DNA of 64,000 bases. It comes from Datisca glomerata. Its lineage: Eukaryota > Streptophyta > Magnoliopsida > Cucurbitales > Datiscaceae. The notes under the pieces are model-generated. The model was not told where the DNA came from. It did not search any database and saw nothing but the letters and a program-made list of their open reading frames with translations. Both the position numbers and the translations under genes were made by a program. The stretch lies in the NCBI GenBank assembly GCA_003255025.1, contig QANY01005406.1:641277-705276 (forward strand), given 5' to 3'. This document shows positions 1 to 12,010 of this stretch, one piece after another; within the stretch, counting starts at the first letter, position 1, and every line of letters starts with the position of its first letter.

Positions 1-830
1 CCACTTTAAATTCCAAATTCTTCCTGCGAATATCCGCATAACTCTTTTGGCAACACTGAGAAGTTCTAATTCTTTCTCAAATTTTGTAAATAGCATCATT
101 TGCTTGTTGAACCATACCTGGGCCTAATAGCTTTCTTTCACCAACTTCATTCCAACGGATTGGCGTCCGACACTTTCGTCCATATAAAGCTTCAAATGGT
201 GCTATCCCGACCGTTGCCTGGTAACTGTTACTATACGCAAACTCAATGAGATGCAACTGATTACTCCAACTAACCTTAAAGTCCAAAACACACGCTCTGA
301 GTATATCCTCAAGTGTCTAAATGGTTCTTTCTAATTGTCCATCAGTCTGAGGGTGAAAAGCTGTACTAAAACTCAATTGTGTATCCAAAGCTTCTTTAAG
401 ACTGCGCCAAAACTTGGAGGTAAATCTTGGGTCACGATTCGATATAATGGATACAGGTACACCATGCATTTGATGATTTCTCTCACATACAACTTCCCCC
501 ACTCTTCTACTGAAAACATTACACGACTTGGCAGGAAGTGAGTAGACTTAGTCAATCGATCGACTATCACCCATTATATCATATCCTTTCACCGTCCTTG
601 TCAATCCTGATACCAAACCATCAAAATATGTTCCCATTTCCATTCGACTATCACTAGAGGTTGTAAAAGGCTGGACGGTCGCTGGCGCTCAGCCTTCACC
701 TGTTGGCACGTTAGACACTGGTCCACGAATTTTGCTACATCACGCTTCATACAATTTTACCAATTTGTGCCGTCTCAAATCATGATACATCTTTGTACTA
801 TTCGGATGAATAGAATAAGGGGTATTGTGA
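1..830 (-). pseudogene. Gypsy integrase remnant (C-terminus outside window)
   Basis: Integrase would insert the element cDNA into the host genome. Visible parts: a CxxC pair (CLTCQ) near 700-712 from the zinc-binding head; catalytic-core segments beginning [10 protein letters not shown] near 570 and [12 protein letters not shown] near 445-410; the conserved HPQTDGQ run near 340-320; and SYADIRRKNLEFKV at the very edge, which leads into the C-terminal domain. The pieces are in different frames (for example 570-373 against 502-317), so frameshifts separate the catalytic residues and the enzyme is dead. Confidence 0.88.
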
Positions 831-833
831 ACT

Positions 834-1485
834 TCAGATAATATGTATTTCTTCAGATAATTTGAGGATTCCGTCACTCAAAACTGAGAAAGTTTTCCAC
901 TTATCACACTCCAACTCTGATTTGATCTTTATTAATGTAGCATCCTCATGCTGGGCTTCACGAATTCTGTCTTGAAGTGTAGGTTTGACTGTAAAGTGAG
1001 CGAGCTTCACTGTAGCACCCTGAACCAAGACTTCCATTCCAAACCTCTCGATGTCATTTTGAATAGATTGTTGAGAAGTAATAAGAGCGCTCGAAATACC
1101 CATTTTCCTACTAAGGGCATCTGCTACTACGTTAGCTTTACCAGGATGGTAATTAATGACGCAATCATAATCCTTAACAAGCTCCAACCATCTGCGTTGC
1201 CTCATGTTAAGCTCTTTCTACGTGAACATATACTTTAGAATCTAGTGATCTGTGAATATTTCTACCTTCGATCCATAGAGATATTGACGCCAATTTTTCA
1301 AAGCAAAAGTTACTGCTGCGAGCTCCAAATCATAGGTTGGGTAGTTTTGCTCATAACCCTTTAGCTGTCGAGAAGCATAGACAATGACTTTTCCTTGTTG
1401 CATTAACACACAACCCATACCAACATGTCATGCATCATTAAAGATAACAAAATCATCACTCCCTAAAGGTAGGGTAAGAACTGGT
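834..1485 (-). pseudogene. Gypsy RNase H remnant
   Basis: Follows RT in the usual Ty3/gypsy order. Readable motifs are the [20 protein letters not shown] stretch (about 1415-1345), [19 protein letters not shown] (about 1345-1290), IFTDH (about 1262-1248) and the C-terminal [15 protein letters not shown] (about 1155-1105). In-frame stops interrupt it: at the position of the first catalytic Asp region and on both sides of the segment after IFTDH. An open frame remains only at 1205-834. Non-functional. Confidence 0.87.
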
Positions 1486-1496
1486 GATGTCACCAA

Positions 1497-2352
1497 TCAT
1501 TGTTTGAGTTCTTGAAAACTCGTCTCATATTCTTCTAACCAAATGTACCGTGCATTCTTCCTTGTCAACTTGATCAATAATGCAACAATTTTAGAGAATT
1601 CTTCCATAAACCTCTGATAGCAGCCTAACAAACCCAAGAAACTCCTAATTTCTTTAACACTTGTTGGACGATTCCAATTTGTTACTGCTTCTATCTTTGC
1701 TGAATCCACTGATATACTGTCTTTAGAAACTATGTGTCCCAAAAGGCAATCTTAGATAACCAAAACTTGCACTTACTGAACTTGGCATATAACCTCTGAT
1801 CCTTTAAAATCTGAAGTTTGATTCTGAGATGTTCCTCATATTCTCCCTCGGACTTAGAGTAGCTAAGAATGTCATCTATGAAAACAATGATAAATCTATC
1901 CAAAAAGTCACAAAAACCTCGATTCATTAAGTCCATAAGTGCAGCATTGGTATTGGTCAAACCCAAGGGCGTGACTAGGAACTCGTAATGCCCATAACAA
2001 GTACGAAGGGCATTCTTTGGTATATCCTCTTTCTTTATCCTCAGTTGATGATACTCGAACTTCAAGTCAATTTTTGAGAAAACACAAGCTCCTTGAAGTT
2101 GGTCGAACAAATCTTCTATGCGTGGTAGATGGTACTTATAGAGCCATCTTTCTTATTTACAAAGAGAATAGGTGCACCCCAGGGTGAGACACTAGGGCGA
2201 ATAAAACCCTTATCCAATAATTCTTGCAGTTGCTCCTTAAGTTCTTTCATCTCCGCAAGAGCCATTCGATATGGGGCCTTAGATATTGGGGTTGTTCTAG
2301 GAATCAACTCAATCTTGAAGTCCACATCTTTAACAAGTGGTACGCCTGGCAA
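1497..2352 (-). pseudogene. Gypsy reverse transcriptase remnant
   Basis: Frame 2352-2116 carries the fingers region up to FVNKKDGS. Frame 2110-1730 carries FSKIDLK (motif A Asp), the PLGLTN region and FIDDIL (1882-1871, motif C), so both active-site motifs are legible. Between them, near 2140-2115, the sequence jumps from KKDGS directly to a helix just before motif A. A short stretch (roughly 20 codons by family comparison) is missing and the frame changes. The frame 1742-1497 continues with the thumb ([13 protein letters not shown], then FLGLLGCYQRF). Broken by deletion and frameshift. Confidence 0.9.
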
Positions 2353-2465
2353 TGTCTCAGGAAAGACTTTCCGAAAATCTTTAACTACCTTGATACTGCT
2401 TGACTTTATTTACAACTCTCGCGTGTCCAACACGCTAGCCAAGTAGCCTCAACAACCATTGGTAA

Positions 2466-2860
2466 TCAGTCGTATAGCTTGCAGAGACGATATGATTCGA
2501 CGTATCGCGTGCAAATGTGATCCCATAAATTTAAAACTTGACATATATGGGGTTTAAACATTACCTCCTGCTCATGACAAAAAATATTGGCGTAGTTAGA
2601 GGCTGGCCAATCCATACCAAAAATAACATCAAAATCGTGCATACTTAAAAGAATAAGAGTGGCCTCTAACACTCTATCAACAATCACCATAAGATAAGAT
2701 TTGATGGCCTTGTTTGTATACAGAATGGTCCGAAGTGGTGGACACACAAAATTCAACCTCGAGATGTACTATCTCCACATTTAAAACTCCTAGAGAACTT
2801 AGTAGAAATAAAGGAATGTGTAGAGCCCGAATCAAATAATATAAATGCAGCAACTCCATG
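2466..2860 (-). pseudogene. Gypsy aspartic protease remnant
   Basis: The retropepsin signature LFDSGSTHSFIS lies at about 2840-2805, in the frame 3073-2753 that also holds the gag zinc knuckle, so gag and protease were fused. The downstream frame 2756-2466 has LSMHDFDVIFGMDW, the typical plant-gypsy protease tail (flap and hydrophobic-Gly motif). A frameshift near 2755 separates the two parts. It would have processed the Gag-Pol polyprotein. Confidence 0.87.
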
Positions 2861-3847
2861 AATGCGAAGTGTACCTAACATCACATTCGAAACTTCTTCT
2901 AAATCAATCTTAGACATGGCATAGAAACCTCTGTGCTGTGGGTCTGTTTCTGGTCTTTTACTATTAGCCTCATTTCTCATCTCAGGGCAGTCCTTCAAAA
3001 AGTGTCCGGTCTTGCCGCAATGGAAGCAAGCACCAATCGCCTTGAAACATTGCCCCAAATGGATCCTTCCCACATGTAAACAAGTCTGAACCTCCTTCTT
3101 GGCTTGAAACTTTCTGAATTAATCTTTCCTCTGACTAGAACTCCCCTAGAACTTCCTTTTATGGGGGTTTAAGTTATCATGATCAATATGGTTTGAAGTC
3201 CCAGTGTTCTCAGATAGCATTTGTGAAGCTTGAAGCACTTCAGCATAAGTCTTAAGCGTGAGCATCCTAGCATGCTTACGTACATTAGGCCTGAGACCAC
3301 GCTCAAACTGATGAGCTTTACGTTCCTCAGTATCAATGAGATGTGGGGAAAAGTGACAAGTCTTCAAATTTCCTCTCATATTGCATGAGAGTCATGTTTC
3401 CCTATGTCAACTGTATGAATTCAACCTCCTTTTGTTGCCTTATGGTGATAGAAAAATACTTTCCGTAGAATAATTCCTTGAAATGAGGCCCAGTCCTTTG
3501 GTTTCCATTAGTGTCCTAGGTCCTTTGTGTCAATGCCCACCGCCGACGGGCATCTTTCTTCAGCATGAAAGTTGCGTAGGAAATATTTTGTTGGCCAGTT
3601 CAATCCAAAAATGAGAAAGCGATCTCAATTTCCTCAATTCATTCCTCTGCTAAGAGAGGGTCAGCTGAGGTTCCATCGAAAGATGGTGGGTGAAGCTTCT
3701 GAAATTGCTCCACCATATGGGCAATGTTCCCGACACGATACTCGTGATTAGGAGTCTCCTCCGAACGAGCTCCTGTAGCAAACCCCGAATGGTCTTAGTG
3801 GCCATTTGGTTTACATCGGCTTATCTTTCTCTTCTTGGTGGTGCCAT
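2753..3847 (-). pseudogene. Gypsy gag remnant with CCHC zinc knuckle
   Basis: An ATG at 3847-3845 starts with MAPPRRER, a common plant-gypsy Gag start, and runs into a stop after eight codons. Frame 3379-3146 contains the Gag core segment ERKAHQFERGLRP. The CCHC knuckle CFHCGKTGHFLKDC is at 3028-2988 and would bind RNA in the virus-like particle. Frameshifts and stops separate these pieces. Confidence 0.85.
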
Positions 3848-4018
3848 ACTGGTGTAAACCGAACAAGGATAAGTAAATACACATACATGAATCTATTCAA
3901 GACCAAGGCTTAAAGAAAGAATTAAAGGTAACATAAATTCATTTTATTTGATAACCCTTTTTTAACAATAAATCTCTACCAGAGTGTTCTAGAAACACTT
4001 AACGGTAAAAATACCATA

Positions 4019-4390
4019 TTAAATAAGATTAACAAAATCATTCAGCAATGGCAGAAGACAAAGCAAAATAAAACATCCTAAGTCTAGGCAATCTAAAAAT
4101 AACTTAGTGAGAAGCTTATCAAAGTCTTCTTCTCGGTCTTCTTCAGGCTCTTCCTCAGGGTCTTCTGCTGGTTCTTCTTCTAAATTATAGATTCTAGGAA
4201 TAGAAGGTACATTGAGACCGCAACCAGGTGAAAAGTCCCTAAGAGCAGAGACCCATGATGTTGGTCGTTTGGGAGCTGTAGGCATGCGTTGGGCAACATC
4301 CACATCGTTAGACCCAACAGATTCCTCTTCGTCGTCAATACGCCTAGCGGAAAAATGGTAGGATCTCACCTCATGAGGGACAACTCTCAA
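4019..4390 (-). CDS. Acidic open frame in the gypsy leader, unrecognised
   Basis: A 123-codon frame between the primer-binding site (4796) and the gag start (3847). Its middle is strongly acidic (EEEPAEDPEEEPEEDREED) and it ends in a Leu-rich hydrophobic stretch (about the last 30 residues). I recognise no domain. It could be an extra ORF of the retrotransposon, part of a host transcript captured by it, or chance coding capacity. Upstream the only sizeable frame is 4628-4446 (60 codons), also unrecognised. Weak support as a real gene. Confidence 0.3.
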   Translation of the reverse strand: MRVVPHEVRSYHFSARRIDDEEESVGSNDVDVAQRMPTAPKRPTSWVSALRDFSPGCGLNVPSIPRIYNLEEEPAEDPEEEPEEDREEDFDKLLTKLFLDCLDLGCFILLCLLPLLNDFVNLI

Positions 4391-4785
4391 TGTAGGGTGA
4401 GTTTATATCCTTAATCCAAGTGCCCCCTCCTTACGATTGTCAGATTCAATACTCTAATTGAACATCTACGATTCGGATCCAGTAACATTCTCTTGGTAAA
4501 TCTCGTAAGAAATGGGCGGAAACTAGATCTCGCGTCAGAGATTTCTCCCTCACTATGGACAATCCAGAGTCACTTGAAACATTCATAGCTAAGACAATCA
4601 TAGAATTCATTGAGAGTAAAAATACCAAAACTTAACACAATTACCTATACATCGACACATCACAACCCTAGAGTCTGGTGCGGACTCTTAAAATTCAAAA
4701 AATATTTCACAAAATCATTTTGTCACAAGACTTAAACTTTTTAGAAAACTTTAAATAAATACTTTTGTCGACAAAATCATATTTT

Positions 4786-4796
4786 CTCTGATACCA
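4786..4796 (-). other. Primer-binding site, initiator tRNA-Met type
   Basis: Minus-strand TGGTATCAGAG, the sequence complementary to the 3' end of plant initiator tRNA-Met. It sits next to the inner end of the LTR and marks where first-strand cDNA synthesis of the gypsy element would start. Confidence 0.85.
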
Positions 4797-7073
4797 ACAG
4801 TAACATCCTAAATTTTTTTACCAAGTTTTAGTTAAATATTTTACTAAAAACATCACAGAAGTTAGGTCAATTTAAAAAAAAAAACAAACTCAGATAAATA
4901 CGATAATATATTATAGAAAATCAAATCCTTCATCAAAATCCTAATTACATAAAAATAAATTTTACTTAATATAACATTCAAGAACCCAAGAGTACATGTT
5001 TTTGAAGTCTCACGATTTAACTTAAATAAAACCCAACATCAAATAAATAATTACTAAGACTTTTAAATATGACTCGATGACTCTCGTCCGTTGCCAAAGA
5101 CTCTAGACTTCTTCGACATTGAACTCCTCATCAATGTTATCATCATCTGAAAATTTATAATAAAATGGATTGAGTATATAGAAATATACTTAGTAAGTAA
5201 AATATCCATTTGAAAAACTGAATAACGTTTACAGTCACATACAAATCATAACACATGCATACTTTTCAGATCTTTCTTACAGAGTTCGCTAGCCAACTTC
5301 CATTATAGTTCACCACCATACCCAGAAAAGAGATTATCCGTCGGTGATCGGTAGCTGTGAGGTAAGTACAAGTGATATTTCTCACGAGTAGTACTCCACA
5401 CCTTCGAAGAGGTGGAACCAGTTACGGTAACGCGTTCCCAAAAAACTAATCAAAGCATATAGCAAAGACCCTTTCCCTAATGATAAGACAAACATAGACA
5501 TTTCCCGGAGGACAAAGCGAACATAGCAGAATGGTGGGTACGTGACTCTAATGGCATATAATTAATTCTTCATACATTCATTTAATATTTATTCTTATCT
5601 TACAACATATATTAACTCATCAAACATACAATATAATAAAACACATCAACACCATAATTTAACAATGTTATGAAGAAAGAAGCCTCGTAGTACATTATAT
5701 ATCACAAAACATAAACATAGTTCTATTATAAATTTTCAACCACACAATGTAAAAGGTTACATTTGAACATTTCACTTACCTTATATACCTCTGTAAGTTC
5801 CTAAGTTCAAGTTCTAAAAGGATAAAGGAGAAATATTCCGTTCTTAGGTGTTTTCAAGCACTAATGAAAGAAAAACTGATGTCTAGATTTGAAAATTCAT
5901 TATAAATTATAACGAACATAAATTATTACGAAACTTAGTTCTGGACGTTGATAAATGTCTAATAGATCTTGATTTAAAATCTTATAAGTTTTTACAAGTA
6001 TTTTCGTATTGAAAATTGTTATCAGTTAGAATATGTCTAGCAGTAAATTAAAATTCAGATTTACAAGTTTAATTGCTCATTTAAAAAATCATATCTTATC
6101 CAAAAATTACAAAAATTTATAGAACTATATTTACAAATAATGAAAAACTACTGTAGAATATGTGAGCCAAAATGATTTAATTTATGCTAGAAACAAAGCC
6201 ATGAAGTTGAAGGGGTCTGCTCCGAATATTCAGGTTTCTGAAGGAGATCTGAAATTTTTTTTATCATGCAAATGAATTTTTAAAATTATGAAATTTTTAC
6301 ACGAGTAATATTGATGTCTAATATTATAGTGATAATGTTTTCAGAATTTGTTTTCAGAAATTTATTATTAAAAGAAAATCTTTTCTCTCTACTGTCCAGA
6401 ATTTTCACACAACAATTTTCTATATACATAAAACAATAACCTTTTTTTTTTTTAACTCTATGTCATATGACATTAAACTGATATAATTCTGTATGTATAT
6501 AATTCAACATGAAGAGAAATAAATGTACCAATAACAAGTTTTATGATTCAAGGAAGTGAAAGAGTTGAACCAATTCTTCAAAATGAAAAGTCGATAATAA
6601 GCGATTTTTCTGAAATATATAAAATTTCTAGATTTGTGAGAGTAAGAGACAAATTATCAGTATTTTGTAGTTGATCGTTAGGGAGCAAAAAGGCTAGGGG
6701 ATTTAATTATAATTGAAGAAGCAAAGATGTAGAGAGGGAGGGGGAGAGATGGGGGGAGAGATNTAATACTATTGAGTTGTTATAAAAATATGAAATCAAT
6801 AAAAATCTAATTTGAAAATATGAGTTAGCAAATTTTGTTAATAGAATTTGGATAATCTACACAATTTTTAGCGTGAGCTTAATATCATTAAAATGACCAT
6901 AGGTTTTAATTTAATAGCAGAGCAATGATGTAAAACATACAATAAAATGTGTATATTATGATCGAAGAAAATAGATCAACAATAATAATAATGAGAGTTA
7001 TACTAGGAAAATACTTAACCATTCTAAGAAAAATAAATAGCGAGTATACGAACCATAAAAGTCGGGTCTTACA
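4797..7073 (-). repeat. 5' LTR of the gypsy element
   Basis: On the minus strand the LTR starts TGTAAGACCC (7073-7064), a frequent start of plant gypsy LTRs, and its inner end abuts the primer-binding site. The exact inner boundary is uncertain because the text there reads GTTACTGT rather than ending in CA. The partner LTR is outside the window, so length cannot be checked by pairing. Apart from AT-rich sequence, a purine tract near 6730-6770 and a single N at 6763, I see no gene in it. Confidence 0.7.
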
Positions 7074-7359
7074 ATCACCCTCTAAAGGAAAGAAAAAAAA
7101 AAGGAGAAAGGAAGAAATAAGAAAGTAGAAGTGAAAAGAAAGGAAAAGAAGCAAGAAAAGTTGCAAAGCAAGAAGCTCCAAAGGAATTCAAAAGGAAGAG
7201 TTTGAAGAAAGGTAGCAAAATCTTGAGGAAGCAAGAAATGAATCAAGTGTTGGAAGGTCAAGAGCTCGTAAAATGATCTTCTTTTTCATTGGTGACAGTT
7301 CAAAATTACAATAAAAAGAAAAGAAGAAAGCAAAAAATTACAACCGCCAAAAAAGAAAA

Positions 7360-9345
7360 CAGTCTAAGAAATAACTACGGGATTCTTCTCCGAGGCATCT
7401 TTGTCAGTGGTGGCAGGCTCAGCAGTGGACTCTGGGGGTTTGACAGCAGCATCCTCAGTAGAAGCATTCACAAAGTCCTCAATCTCAGGAACAAGATGAT
7501 TTCTGGAGGAAGATTAGTTTGGGCATCTCTATAGCTAACACTATAGACTAAATTTCGCCTTCCTCAAACAGAGCTTGAACTCCACTTCAGAAGCTTTCTC
7601 CCACTCAACAGCTTCATCCTTGGCCTTCTTAGCTTTATCCTTTGCCTTCTCAGCTTCAGCTAAAGTCTTTCATGCAGCCTCCAAAGCCTCGGCCAGGTTT
7701 GACTCCTCAGCCGCTGCAACCTCTACATCTTCATCCATCTTCTCCAAAGCCTTCTAGAGTTAAGCTTCATTTGTCTGGTGCTGTTCTTTTTTCGGCTTGT
7801 ATACGAGCCGTGACAGAGTGTCGCTCCATGAGCTCTCTCTGAAGATTCATCAAAGCCTGATCACGAAGATGATGTTGCTCCTGAAGAGCATTGTGATGAA
7901 CAACAACTTGAAAGATGAATAATAGACTAAGCATTAAAAAGCAAAACTTCAAAAAAGAAAGAAAAAGAAGAGGAAATCTTACCCTCATCAAATTGTGGCT
8001 CAAAGAATTAATAAGCTTGCTGATACTAAGCCTTCGAGGTATTTACATCAACGCCAAGCTGTATTCCATGAATGATGACATGTGAAGCTGCGACATCGTC
8101 CATGAAGCTTATAGATGCTGAAACGGGAGCATTGACAAAATGTTCCCACCTCTAGAGGATAGGCTCGGTAGTGACACTTTGTGATCCCGAAGTGTCTCCT
8201 ACAGCAATGGCAATTTAATTGGGCGTAGTGAGGGCTAGAGGTGGAGGGAGCTTGGAATTTGAGGACGGACCCTCACTTTGAGAAACGAGAGCACTAGGAG
8301 CGGGAGAATGAGGTGGAAGTTCCAAACTGGAGGAGCTCGAAGTATCAGTCCTCGGACGAACCCTCTTCTCAACGGGGCCGACAAATTTGATGGGCAACCT
8401 CTTCGTCATCCTGATGTCAGCTTTGGCTCTGTCAAATAGCTATTGGCCGTCTGACGAGGCAGATGAACTAGAAGAGCTGGAGTGAGAGTGGCTTGATGCA
8501 TAACGCAAAGATGGGATATGAAAAACTTGGGGGATAGAAGATGAATTCGCCTGTGCAAAAGTGGAGGCAATGGGATATGAAAAACTTGGGTGCTGACTTC
8601 CCTTCTTGGATCAAGAAGCACTTTCCAGTCCCGATCTTATGCTCTGAGGTGGAAAGCGGTTGTGATCTTTCCCGCAGATTCTATGGATGAGTAAGGCTTT
8701 GTGTTCTTCTTGTTCTCTGCAAAAGAAAGGAGGCAAAAGTCCATTAGCCAAATAAAGGAGTAAATGGCAATAAAATGAAAAGATGAAAGGAGAAGCGAGA
8801 ACCGGAGCTCTGACAACTGACTGGAAATTGCTCAATTTTTAGGAATTGTCCAGCGGCCATCACTGCCACAGTTCCCCCAACCAAGTTGGTATCCCGTTGC
8901 CAGTACTTGTCTCCTTTCAGGATTTTAGTAATCAATTTCCGTCTCTTTTCAGATGGACGCAGGCAAGGTAGCAGCTCTATTCTCAGTGTTTAACTATGTA
9001 GCGGTAAAGAAGTTCATCTGCCCCTAGATCAAAGTTATACTTCTTATTTAAAGCTTCAAAACCAATAAGTATCATGTATGAACTCGGGGTGCACTCAGAA
9101 GTGGCAATGCCTACTTTGTAAAACAATTCTTGAAGGGAAGGAGAAAATGGAAGCCTAAGACCTAGAGCTATATACATGGGGTTGAGGGTAATTTGGTAGG
9201 ATGGTCTATAAGAAACTTCGATGGACACACTCTCTCCTAACGCACAAGTAACATCCGAGGGAAAAACTTCTCGGTAATGAATCATGAACTGCTTAAACTC
9301 GTATTGAGTCTTAACTATAGGAACTGGAACTTTGAATTCGTCCAT
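7360..9345 (-). pseudogene. Gypsy-type transposon protein (gag-like) remnant
   Basis: The ATG at 9345 opens a 120-codon frame whose middle (PMYIALGLRLPFSPSLQELF, then SSYMILIGFEAL) resembles the plant 'putative gypsy type transposon' family (PF04195-like). Downstream pieces on the same strand are 8935-8744, a Ser/Pro-rich stretch 8621-8215, and an Ala/Glu/Lys-rich coiled-coil-like stretch about 7830-7560 (LAEAEKAKDKAKKAKDEAVE). Several stops and frame changes interrupt it, and a few could be introns (polypyrimidine-AG stretches exist). In the family this is the capsid-like protein of large LTR elements. Probably a dead remnant. Confidence 0.55.
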
Positions 9346-9424
9346 AATTTCACAAGAAGAATAGAAGAAAGAAGAAGATGAAATGAACTTACAGGTTCAA
9401 ATGTGAGAAAGTGAAGAAAGGGAC

Positions 9425-9460
9425 TGAAGGAGAAGGTCTTATATAGGCCGCGAGATTCAA
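9425..9460 (-). promoter_or_regulatory. Possible promoter of the gag-like gene
   Basis: Minus-strand CCTATATAAGACC near 9450-9438 is a good TATA box about 100 bases upstream of the ATG at 9345. It fits a short 5' leader for that remnant gene. No transcript evidence. Confidence 0.4.
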
Positions 9461-9514
9461 AAGAAATTGGAAAATGCCCTATTTTGAAATGGGGCAATGA
9501 TGGGACACCTGCAA

Positions 9515-9994
9515 CTAATTATTGATGAACATTGTAATCGATTTCGTAACCGTGTGGCTGTCAACATTGGGAGATGAGACTAACAGCATAAGAGGCGAAA
9601 AGACGCAACCGTTAACGAATGGGGAAATGAGAGTTGGCAATGAGAAAGAGATATTTCCGCTAAAGGAAAATATCTGATCCACGTCTGTTAAAGGAGCATC
9701 GAAAATGGGAATTTGAAACGGCAGAGAACGGGAAGATGATGGGACATTTTTTAAAAAGCATGACTGATGAAGAAACGTGATTGAATCGTCATAACTGATG
9801 TGAATGGAAATGATACATGTGGAAAAGGAAACTCCAAAATCTAAAATCAAACGTCGTGCATTGTGCCGCACAGTCCCGAGAATGGGAAGGTGAATTGACT
9901 GAGGAGTTAAAAATGGCTGCGATAATGAATACCTTAGAAGGCGTGCTCTAACATAAAAATCCTTTGTCAAGCCACGTAAGTGGGACATGACCAA
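9515..9994 (-). CDS. Long open frame, unrecognised
   Basis: A 159-codon frame upstream of the gag-like gene on the same strand, Ser/Phe/Ile-rich, with no motif I recognise. It overlaps the putative promoter side of that gene, so it may be chance coding within LTR or leader sequence. Low support. Confidence 0.15.
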   Translation of the reverse strand: MVMSHLRGLTKDFYVRARLLRYSLSQPFLTPQSIHLPILGTVRHNARRLILDFGVSFSTCIISIHISYDDSITFLHQSCFLKNVPSSSRSLPFQIPIFDAPLTDVDQIFSFSGNISFSLPTLISPFVNGCVFSPLMLLVSSPNVDSHTVTKSITMFINN

Positions 9995-10009
9995 TTCGAA
10001 AGGGGCGTG

Positions 10010-10370
10010 CGGACTACCAGCGTGATGAAGCGGGAAAAGTCAATCTAAACCTTCAATCTCGTCGTATCCCATCAGACGGTTCAAGCTTGATCAGTTGTCG
10101 ATATAGATAAGCTAAGCTCGATTAATTGTTAGTATAGATGAATTAAATCTGATATGATAAGCTCTATCTTCGAAGAATATTTTATTTATTCTTTGTATTT
10201 TAAGAGATATGGTTGAACTTTGTAACTGATTAAAAGTCTATAAATAGAGGTCAATTGTAAACTCAAGTATTCAATAGAAACTGAGCAATTATTCTAATAT
10301 TCTCGAGAATTCTCTCTCTTTATTATTCAATTTATTTTTTGAATGTGATGAATTTTTCCTCTACACAGCA
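10010..10370 (+). repeat. LTR-like fragment with plant promoter
   Basis: Contains TATAAATAG (about 10240-10248) followed by a leader and a CT-rich stretch ending near 10330, the layout of the U3-R part of many plant gypsy LTRs. No second copy was found in the window, so it is probably a solo or truncated LTR. 10370-10640 downstream holds nothing I can name. Confidence 0.4.
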
Positions 10371-11037
10371 AGAACTTAGATAAAAGATGCAGCCGCTTCT
10401 GCTGGTGTAATAGAATAAGTATTGCTAGCCCCTTTGTTGAATTGAAGGTCAATGGAGTGGCTCATTTTGAGCTAGAAAATTTCATAGAATGGCATCTTGT
10501 ATGGATATGGTCATAGAGTTTGAAATTTCAGAATTGATAATATTTAGATAAATTTTTCATTTATATACAGTTTTATCACTTATTTTGAAAAACATCAAAT
10601 ATAACACTTTTTTAAAATATTTAATTAATCTAACAAATTGATTTAAATTTAAGAGAAAATGAGTGATTTGGCCATCATAGTTTACGCCAGTTTTCAATTT
10701 GACCATCGTAGTTTAAAAAAGTCTCAATTTGGTCATCCTAGTTTACTTAACGTCCCAAGATGATCCTTCTGTCACTCTCCATTAACTAAATTTAACGGAC
10801 ATGCTGACGTGGTATGTTAAGTGATGATGTGGCACATTAAGTAATGACATGACAATTGTGAGACTCATAAATACACAATCATCGATTAAAATTTAATTTC
10901 TCTCTCCAACTCATATAATATACATTTTTACTTTATTAATTTTTTTACTTTTAACTATTTCTCTTTCTTTATTAAAAAATTTCTTTCTCTCTCCATCATC
11001 CCTCATCTCTCTCTAACTCCATTTGCACATGAAACAC

Positions 11038-11168
11038 TCGGTGATTGAGGAGCTGGGTCGGCGCAGTTGGTTAAGTCTCCACACCCATAGCTTAAAAGTC
11101 ATGGGTTTGATCCATATTCCCTCGTCCCTTTAGAATTTGTAATGTAATTTTGACAAAAATAAAAAACA
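11038..11168 (+). mobile_element. tRNA-derived SINE inside the left TIR
   Basis: Pol III box A-like TCGGCGCAGTTGG (11058-11070) and box B-like GGGTTTGATCC (about 11103-11113) are spaced as in a tRNA, followed by an AT-rich tail ending in AAAAATAAAAAACAAC. The right TIR arm continues straight through this point ('gaaacaccctgtgactg'), so it is the empty site. A partial repeat of the SINE 3' half ('tttgatcc...ccctcgtccctttagaa') recurs at about 11230-11270. Confidence 0.6.
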
Positions 11169-11279
11169 ACATGTGACTGTAAGCAAAAGCACCAAATGGA
11201 GATTGCTCTAATGGAGTCAATATTCCCTCGTTTGATCCAAATTCCCTCGTCCCTTTAGAATTTCTGTTCGTTTTATTTT

Positions 11280-12010
11280 TTCCCTATGACTGAACTCGTC
11301 AAATTTCTGCCACTTGGTTTCGCTCCTCTCTTCTCTCCCCTTCATCCTTCATCCTTCTCCTTACTTGGTCCCTCTCTTTCTAGCATATCTAACTTCTGAA
11401 GCCCTCTCTCTCACGACCAAGCTCAAACCCTTCTCGCTGGATCAACACCGCCAGCCTACAGATTCGCCGACAAACATCAGCACTCCCCGTAAATATCTTG
11501 GTATGAAAGAAAATTCCAACTCTCATCCGCATCTGTGTTGCGTGGTGTAGTTAAGGTTTTGGTTGTTTTCCAATATTTCATTTATGGGTTGTAATTTTCT
11601 CTGATTCTATATATTCAGTGGTATGATTTGACCCACGTTCCATACGGTTAAGATGGACACGGTTCTTACACATTTTTTACGTCTCTATTCGGTTTTTTAG
11701 TTCAAAGTCGTTGGTTCATCAGAACCCCTAAACCTTACTGAACTGCTTACAGACCTACCAGTTGGATTACAAGATTCAACACTAAAACCTGAGATTGAAA
11801 ATAGTTTCCCCCCTCTCATGGCTGTCTTGGAAATTACCCCCCACATTCCCCCATTCCAATCCATTCTTTCTCAATTCCCATAAGTCTCAAATCCACACCT
11901 AATTCAAAACTCAAAACCAGAGTCTCACTTCAGCCTTCACCATATAGCTTCTCAGATCCATTTTTCTTCTGCTAGCAGAGGCCCTTGGAGACTCCCTCCC
12001 TTCTTCTCCA
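11280..12010. other. Interior of the Mutator-like element, possible captured sequence
   Basis: The right part (about 11640-12010) is less AT-rich than its surroundings and has short open stretches (such as a frame containing LEITPHIPPFQSILSQFP near 11820-11880), but I recognise no gene. A frame at 11314-11550 is Ser/Leu-rich and low-complexity. It could be a fragment of host sequence carried Pack-MULE style; only a search would tell. Confidence 0.25.

Larger units (their letters stand above)
1..7073 (-). mobile_element. Ty3/gypsy LTR retrotransposon, degraded, 5' part in window
   Basis: Read on the minus strand from right to left: LTR (7073 to about 4797), primer-binding site (4796-4786), gag start near 3847, CCHC knuckle near 3000, protease DSG near 2830, RT FIDD at 1882-1871, RNase H about 1480-1080, integrase from about 900 to the window edge. 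Protease-RT-RNase H-integrase order is diagnostic of Ty3/gypsy. The style of gag, protease and integrase resembles plant chromoviruses of the Tekay/Del type (inference). Multiple stops and frameshifts make it non-coding. The 3' end and second LTR lie to the left of the window. Confidence 0.93.
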
